A stretch of DNA of 37,625 nt from a virus: positions 1 to 37,625 of IMG/VR virus record IMGVR_UViG_3300034980_000067; one strand, written 5' to 3'. The position numbers were made by a program, and so were the translations under genes. Numbering within the stretch: the first letter of the stretch is position 1; each line of letters opens with the position of its first letter. The notes under the pieces were generated by a model that was not told the DNA's origin, searched no databases, and was given only the letters and a program-made list of their open reading frames with translations. This document shows, in pieces, positions 33,635-37,625 of the stretch.

Positions 33635-34261
33635 TTATCCTAGAGCTACGGATCGCATACGGAGGCCAGAAGCGGTGTGACGCTCCCGTTGTCCCTGCAA
33701 TCGTAAGTCGTTTAGTGCTTTATCAAGTCTGGATGTCCACATCGGCATCCGATCATCATTCTTCAAGTACGGTTCTGCTTCGACCAGTGCACCAAACAGA
33801 TAGATGTCAGGGTGGTTGGTCAACAGCCAATTTGTGCCATCTGCCAGTGCTGGTATGCGTGTGTAGTAGATAATAGACGCTGTGTAGGTGTCATCAGGTG
33901 ATCTGAGTACCTCAAGCTGATTGGCCGACCCACCGATTGTGGTGAAGTATACCGGCCTGCCGGTGCCGGTCATGTATCGCCTTTTCTCCGAGATCTCTTC
34001 CGGGGTAAGGTATTCAAGCACAATCACGGGTGTCTGGTCGATCACTATCCTGACGATCTCCAGAGTATCGGTAGGTAGTGTGGTATAGCGGCTAGAGATA
34101 GAGAACGAATCGTTCTTCGTAATCATGTCAGGCTGGCGTATCACCCGATTGAAGTTCGCTTCCGCTAGTTCTATGAACTCGGGGATACGATCAGTAAGGT
34201 CAGAGCGATCCAGCCAGTTGGCCGTGGCCGTCTGAAGCTCTGCGTAGGTGGTAATCGCCAT
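33635..34261 (-). CDS. Head-tail adaptor protein (208 aa)
   Basis: The start MAITTYAELQTATANWLDRSDLTDRIPEFIELAEANFNR is typical of phage adaptor proteins (P22 gp4/lambdoid connector type) that join portal and tail. A beta part follows (FSISSRYTTLPTDTLEIVRI), then a helical end (RLDKALNDLRLQGQ). It is coupled to the upstream 104-aa gene by TGATG. Its position between capsid and tail genes agrees. Confidence 0.85.
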   Translation of the reverse strand: MAITTYAELQTATANWLDRSDLTDRIPEFIELAEANFNRVIRQPDMITKNDSFSISSRYTTLPTDTLEIVRIVIDQTPVIVLEYLTPEEISEKRRYMTGTGRPVYFTTIGGSANQLEVLRSPDDTYTASIIYYTRIPALADGTNWLLTNHPDIYLFGALVEAEPYLKNDDRMPMWTSRLDKALNDLRLQGQRERHTASGLRMRSVALG

Positions 34262-34575
34262 CAGATTCGTCCCGGCCTGGTTCTGAACACTTTGTTATCT
34301 GGATCATTCAACCAGCGTTTAATCACTGCCTGATCCTTGAAGTTGTTCGATGCCTTGGCGAGTTGGTGATAGATGACCATTGGTATAGAGGCCACCTTGT
34401 GCGTATCGCCCTTCCAAGATTTACGCTCATCTGCCTGATTGAAAATGCTCTTGTTATGCTCAACAATAGCAGTGACATCCTGAACATTTTCTAGGCTGAC
34501 ATTACCTGTGATATCATCATAATTATACCACTGCGTAATCTTGGTTACCGGGTCATAATCGAGTATGCGTTTCAT
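34261..34575 (-). CDS. Conserved small protein between capsid and adaptor (104 aa)
   Basis: The sequence (ILDYDPVTKITQWYNYDD, then WKGDTHKVASIPMVIYHQL, then WLNDPDNKVFRTRPGRI) is of a type found between capsid and adaptor genes in marine podoviruses. I recall it as conserved but without assigned function. It could be a head completion protein. The start has no clear ribosome site and follows a strong hairpin after the capsid gene. Confidence 0.65.
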   Translation of the reverse strand: MKRILDYDPVTKITQWYNYDDITGNVSLENVQDVTAIVEHNKSIFNQADERKSWKGDTHKVASIPMVIYHQLAKASNNFKDQAVIKRWLNDPDNKVFRTRPGRI

Positions 34576-34590
34576 AGTATGGCACCATCG

Positions 34591-34616
34591 GGGGCAGGGG
34601 CCGAAGCCCCCACCCC
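34591..34616 (-). terminator. GC-rich hairpin with UUCG loop after the capsid gene
   Basis: Read leftward, the RNA has GGGGC, loop UUCG, GCCCC (complement of 34597-34610), with an outer GGGG/CCCC stem (34613-34616 with 34591-34594) across a two-by-two internal loop. The C(UUCG)G tetraloop is exceptionally stable. There is no T-run after it, so it is more likely to attenuate transcription partially or protect the capsid mRNA end than to be a full terminator. It lies 15 bases after the capsid stop. Confidence 0.6.
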
Positions 34617-34630
34617 ACTAGGTGTTTCGG

Positions 34631-35641
34631 TTATGCTACTGCTTTGATGCCAGCAACAACACCGTGGGCTGCTTCGTTGTTAACCTGAAGCCCCCATTCG
34701 ATCAACGCCATTCTCTTATCTGCATCCCCAGTTTTGGCAAGATCATCAATCCCATACGGGCGAAGCGTAGCCAGTTTTAATTCATCTGGGTCAATCAAGA
34801 AGGCCCAATCGTTATGCGCTGTTCCACCACCCTCATCCTCCACCGTAGTGAAGAAGCGGTTAGGAACAACCGATAGATTACCGAAATCACTGACATAAAT
34901 GTCAGCAGCACCGATGATCACGGAAGGCGCAGCGCCGTCTACGTTATAGCGGCTTTCAGCGATTCCACTGAATCCACTCACAACAGTCTTGTTGTAAGGT
35001 GATACCATCAGCATCGAAGGCTCTCCACCCTGCTCAAAGCAAGATTGCATAGCACTCTTGAGCATGGATTCAAGGAAAGCTGTAGGCGTCCCAAAGGTCT
35101 TCCATACTTGGGCTGCACCTGTTGGAGTCGATCCTGTGTAGCTGGGCTTCACAGTGTCATTGACAACAACATTGGTCTTGAGCCAGCATGGGAATCCAGC
35201 GGTAACTCTTGCTGTATCGGTAGCACCAACAACAGCACCAACCCCGTTCAGCAAGCAAGCCTTTTCAACATTACGCTTTAGCTCTTTTGCTGCCTTCGCT
35301 GCTTGATATCCCACCTCTGAAGAACGACCAGCTTTGGTAACTCTCTGCTCAGTTCCTGAGATGATGAAATCACGCATATTGATCTGACAATAATTCCCAA
35401 GTCTTACGGTCGGTGTAACTGCCGTAAACGATGCCAGATTTGATCCTTCCTCAACTGGTGTGGCACTTGCAGCACTCAGGCTGTCAGTTTGCCACTCATA
35501 GTATGTGTTCTCTGCACTACGGCTGCCGATGTTGCTCTGGAAGGGAGTAGCTGTCGGAGAAATATCCGCGATCAGGTCGCTGAGATCTTCTCTTATCCCT
35601 TTGGCTTGGTAGGTTTCGAACGTGTTAGCTATAACTGCCAT
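34631..35641 (-). CDS. Major capsid protein, SU10-like / DUF5309 (336 aa)
   Basis: The N-terminus (NTFETYQAKGIREDLSDLI, then SPTATPFQSNIGS) and RLGNYCQINMRDFIISGTEQ are characteristic of the SU10-like major capsid proteins (DUF5309). These have the HK97 fold and need a scaffold, encoded just upstream. Length fits. The ATG has no Shine-Dalgarno match; the leader is A/T-rich (AAAAGTTAAATT), perhaps an S1-dependent site. A stable hairpin follows the stop. It is expected to be the most abundant virion protein. Confidence 0.92.
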   Translation of the reverse strand: MAVIANTFETYQAKGIREDLSDLIADISPTATPFQSNIGSRSAENTYYEWQTDSLSAASATPVEEGSNLASFTAVTPTVRLGNYCQINMRDFIISGTEQRVTKAGRSSEVGYQAAKAAKELKRNVEKACLLNGVGAVVGATDTARVTAGFPCWLKTNVVVNDTVKPSYTGSTPTGAAQVWKTFGTPTAFLESMLKSAMQSCFEQGGEPSMLMVSPYNKTVVSGFSGIAESRYNVDGAAPSVIIGAADIYVSDFGNLSVVPNRFFTTVEDEGGGTAHNDWAFLIDPDELKLATLRPYGIDDLAKTGDADKRMALIEWGLQVNNEAAHGVVAGIKAVA

Positions 35642-35655
35642 AATTTAACTTTTAG

Positions 35656-36684
35656 TTAGTCCGTAAGCATTGCACCTAACAAGGCTGCAGCATCGTCCAC
35701 CTTGCCGGTGTCTCTCAGCTTTTGCCTCATAGCTTTCTGCTTACGGGAGCGCGTTCTACGGGAAGTCTCCTTGTTCCCTGGTGTTGCGCTGCCGATTTTA
35801 GATTTAGCGGTCGTAACCTTCTTGCCGTTGACCAGTTCGTTGTAGCGCCAAGCATCGCGTAACACGACCAACGCCCGATGATCAAATAGCTGGGCGAGTT
35901 CTTGGTCGCTGTATCCAACCCACTTTCCGTGCTCAAGCATCTTACGCTGTTCATTGGCCTGAAGGTCTACATCCGACCATTCCGGTATTTTTTCCAGCAC
36001 GATAGTGCGTTCGCCAGCGAGACGCCTCTGCATGTCCTCTTGAGCTTGCTGCTGCTGGACCTGCATCATCCGCTGCTGTTCTACTTGCACCGCCTGCACC
36101 TGTTCCTGCCGGTCCCTCTCAAGCACCTTCAGCTTGAGGAATTGAACCGGGTCCTCTCTTTCGAGACGATCCCAGTCAAAATCGGGTGGCTGGGCTGCAG
36201 ACTCCATCTGCTGCCGGAGTTGTTCAAGCACACCGCTGTATTCCTGACGCTCTTGCATCAGTGCATTTTGATGGGCACCGAAGGCTTCCACTTGCTGCTG
36301 GAACTGTGCCTTCTCCTCCCCTAACGCTGCGCTCTTCTTTGTGAATGTCGCTGTCCGATGGTATCCAGAGATGAGTTCATCCAGCGGGACTTCCATGTCT
36401 TCGCCATCTACTGTGATGCGGTAGACTGGGGCATCGCTGTCGAGTTGTTCTTCTTCCGGTCCTTCATCGTCCTGCTCATCCACCACCGAGTCATCGGCTA
36501 ACTCGATATCCTGCTGCTCTTCAATTTCATCTGAAGAATCTGGCGAGGGTTGCTCTTCCGTAGAAGAATCCTGTTCAGGGTGCTCTTCAGGCCCGACGAG
36601 CATTTCATTTAAGGCGTCGTGGATTTCTCCAGTTGTACGTCTGCGACCACCCTCTACTGGGGCAGTTACGGTCGTTTCACTCAC
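35656..36684 (-). CDS. Capsid scaffolding protein (342 aa), GTG start
   Basis: An acidic, disordered N-terminus (about 1-85) leads to YRITVDGEDMEVPLDELISGYHRTATFTKKSAALGEEK, the typical motif of scaffolds that accompany SU10-like capsids. A long Gln/Glu-rich coiled coil follows, with a basic C-terminus (TSRRTRSRKQKAMRQKLRD) that could bind capsid. It would direct prohead assembly and then leave. The start is GTG in TAGTG with GGAG upstream. Confidence 0.85.
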   Translation of the reverse strand: MSETTVTAPVEGGRRRTTGEIHDALNEMLVGPEEHPEQDSSTEEQPSPDSSDEIEEQQDIELADDSVVDEQDDEGPEEEQLDSDAPVYRITVDGEDMEVPLDELISGYHRTATFTKKSAALGEEKAQFQQQVEAFGAHQNALMQERQEYSGVLEQLRQQMESAAQPPDFDWDRLEREDPVQFLKLKVLERDRQEQVQAVQVEQQRMMQVQQQQAQEDMQRRLAGERTIVLEKIPEWSDVDLQANEQRKMLEHGKWVGYSDQELAQLFDHRALVVLRDAWRYNELVNGKKVTTAKSKIGSATPGNKETSRRTRSRKQKAMRQKLRDTGKVDDAAALLGAMLTD

Positions 36685-36938
36685 TACTTTCTCCGTTTCT
36701 TAGATGTGCGTGTTTTCTCCATTGTCCAGTTGGCTACATGGGTACGCAACCCACGCACAACCTCATCCAGTCCACGAGACTGCATGAAAAGATCCTCACG
36801 CATACCCTTATCATTTAACTTGGTGAGGTGCCATTGGGCAACAATCTGTTCTCTTACGCCCGACACGACCGAGGTAAATACTTCATCCTCCAGTATCTCT
36901 TTCGCCCGCCGACCACGCTGTTCAGTTGTGAGATCCAT
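36684..36938 (-). CDS. Hypothetical protein (84 aa) before the scaffold
   Basis: A helical protein with VREQIVAQWHLTKLNDKGMREDLFMQSRGLDEVVRGLRTHV. Proteins of this pattern recur next to portal or scaffold genes in other phages, with no assigned role that I know. The C-terminus is basic (RTSKKRRK). The leader is A-rich (AAAAAAATAA) with no strong Shine-Dalgarno. It is coupled to the scaffold by one base. Confidence 0.65.
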   Translation of the reverse strand: MDLTTEQRGRRAKEILEDEVFTSVVSGVREQIVAQWHLTKLNDKGMREDLFMQSRGLDEVVRGLRTHVANWTMEKTRTSKKRRK

Positions 36939-37094
36939 TTATTTTTTTCTCTTTCTTTGGCCGTGTGAGCCTACGTTTATTTTCAGTGCCCGCAGGTGGC
37001 GTATGGCTTTTGCCACCGATGTGTGATTCTTGAGTGTGTGCCACGCGCTGCCCCGCTGTACCTCGACCTTGGTTCCACGGCGACGGTACGGCAT
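36939..37094 (-). CDS. Small basic protein (51 aa)
   Basis: I translated this frame by hand: it begins MPYRRRGTKVEVQRGS, continues WHTLKNHTSVAKAIRHLRAL and ends GQRKRKK. It starts in a TGATG overlap with the P-loop gene and stops directly before the next ATG, so it fills the gap exactly. It is very basic, and the layout (a short beta hairpin, then a helix with AKAIRHLRAL) matches small phage proteins of unknown function. Perfect coupling on both sides makes it convincing despite its size. Confidence 0.72.
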   Translation of the reverse strand: MPYRRRGTKVEVQRGSAWHTLKNHTSVAKAIRHLRALKINVGSHGQRKRKK

Positions 37095-37462
37095 CAGCGT
37101 CTGCTCACTGATACACCGCGCCTTCTGAGTTCAGGTTCTATTTCCGAAAAAACTTTTTTAATTCCCTTTCCCATCGCTTTCTGGCGAGTAGTCTGGTGGG
37201 AGCGTGGACGTTCAAGGTACACCACCTCATCACAAGGCTTGCCTGCATTGCTGTTCATCCATTTACGCAATCCGTGTGCAGCCACGCACCCCTCGATTAG
37301 ATAGGAGTCCTCGTCCATCCATGATGCTACACGAGATGTTCCCCTGCTGAAACTTTTTTCGTTTCTCACATCATCCGTGCATCTAGGCTTTCGACCCATC
37401 CGAGCCGCAATTGTAGACTTCCCAGTCTTTGGTGCTCCTACGATTACGGTTCTCTTCGCCAT
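37094..37462 (-). CDS. Small P-loop NTPase / kinase-like protein (122 aa)
   Basis: Walker A GAPKTGKST occupies residues 9-17 after a beta strand (TVIVG). Later parts TDDVRNEKSFSRGTSRVASWMDEDSYLIEG, LRKWMNS and a final KVFSEIEPELRRRGV match a small phage P-loop family that resembles nucleotide kinases but is shorter (typical kinases are about 180-200 aa). The substrate is unknown. The start at 37462 has AGGA upstream and cannot be later without losing Walker A. It overlaps the zinc-ribbon gene by 80 bases in another frame. Confidence 0.75.
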   Translation of the reverse strand: MAKRTVIVGAPKTGKSTIAARMGRKPRCTDDVRNEKSFSRGTSRVASWMDEDSYLIEGCVAAHGLRKWMNSNAGKPCDEVVYLERPRSHQTTRQKAMGKGIKKVFSEIEPELRRRGVSVSRR

Positions 37463-37577
37463 CTGGTTTCCTGAAGTACGGGTGGGCCATCAAGATTTCA
37501 CCGCAGAAGACGCAGGTCAACCACTCTGATGTCATTTCCTGATATTGGCCGCAGGTGTCGCAATTTACATGACCCAT
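37383..37577 (-). CDS. Zinc-ribbon protein (64 aa)
   Basis: CDTC (C6, C9) and CVFC (C22, C25) form a compact zinc ribbon. The C-terminal half (MAHPYFRKPDGEENRNRR...) is encoded by DNA that also encodes the first 27 residues of the P-loop protein in a different frame. The ATG at 37577 has GGGAGG seven bases upstream. It might bind DNA, RNA or a host polymerase, but nothing decides this. The same gene starts the contig at 142. Confidence 0.72.
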   Translation of the reverse strand: MGHVNCDTCGQYQEMTSEWLTCVFCGEILMAHPYFRKPDGEENRNRRSTKDWEVYNCGSDGSKA

Positions 37578-37625
37578 AATCGCATCCTCCCAAGAGCAAG
37601 CGTATGTAGTTCATGTAGTATATTC
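37436..37625. repeat. Right copy of 190-bp terminal overlap
   Basis: This is the second copy of bases 1-190, differing only at 37563 (A against G at 128). After removal the circular genome is about 37,435 bp, and the leftward operon continues without a break into positions 1-502. Confidence 0.95.

Noticed and set aside
1-37625. True direct terminal repeat as in T7
   Set aside because: The two copies differ by one base and no T7-type RNA polymerase or replication genes exist. An assembly overlap is simpler, though read coverage would decide.
1-37625. CRISPR array, insertion sequence or integrase
   Set aside because: No regularly spaced repeats, transposase or recombinase motif was found on either strand.

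Overview
The window is a nearly complete genome of a tailed phage, almost certainly a podovirus (short-tailed) and probably aquatic and strictly lytic. It has a P22-like portal, an SU10-like (DUF5309-type) capsid protein with a scaffold, a P22 gp10-like tail protein, very large internal (ejection-type) virion proteins and no tape measure. No integrase, repressor, tRNA, CRISPR array, insertion sequence or host gene was seen. The first 190 bases recur at the end (1-190 = 37436-37625, one mismatch), so the unique genome is about 37,435 bp and the contig closes into a circle. Nothing in the sequence names the host.

Layout. Two long operons diverge from a non-coding region at about 503-1135 and converge at about 14755-14805. 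The rightward (+) operon starts with about a dozen tiny, end-overlapping genes (1136-3769), several of them cysteine-rich putative zinc proteins. It continues with a DUF932 protein, a Rad52-like annealing protein, SSB, RusA resolvase, a lambda O/DnaD-like replication protein, a DnaB-like helicase core, small terminase, portal, a lysis cassette (two-TM holin candidate, M15 peptidase, spanin-like protein), a metallophosphoesterase, a winged-helix protein and a conserved phage protein of unknown function. There is no DNA polymerase, primase or RNA polymerase, so replication and transcription must rely on the host.

The leftward (-) operon, read from the right end, holds a zinc-ribbon protein overlapping a small P-loop NTPase, a 51-aa basic protein, an 84-aa protein, scaffold, major capsid protein, a 104-aa protein, head-tail adaptor, S74-type tail fibre, three small proteins, the gp10-like tail protein, a GNAT-like protein, a series of internal virion proteins (1158, 134, 515, 369 and 1575 aa) and finally the large terminase. 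The packaging machine is thus split: small terminase and portal on +, large terminase on -.

Points most worth a second look: a run of consecutive hairpins, possibly a three-way junction RNA, in the divergent non-coding region (about 618-897); a 1575-aa polyvalent-type protein with a methyltransferase-like domain; a strong strand-specific excess of TCGGG between about 3.8 and 14.2 kb; an 80-base out-of-frame overlap between two leftward genes; and the split packaging genes. All calls come from reading the sequence and recalling protein families; no database search was run.
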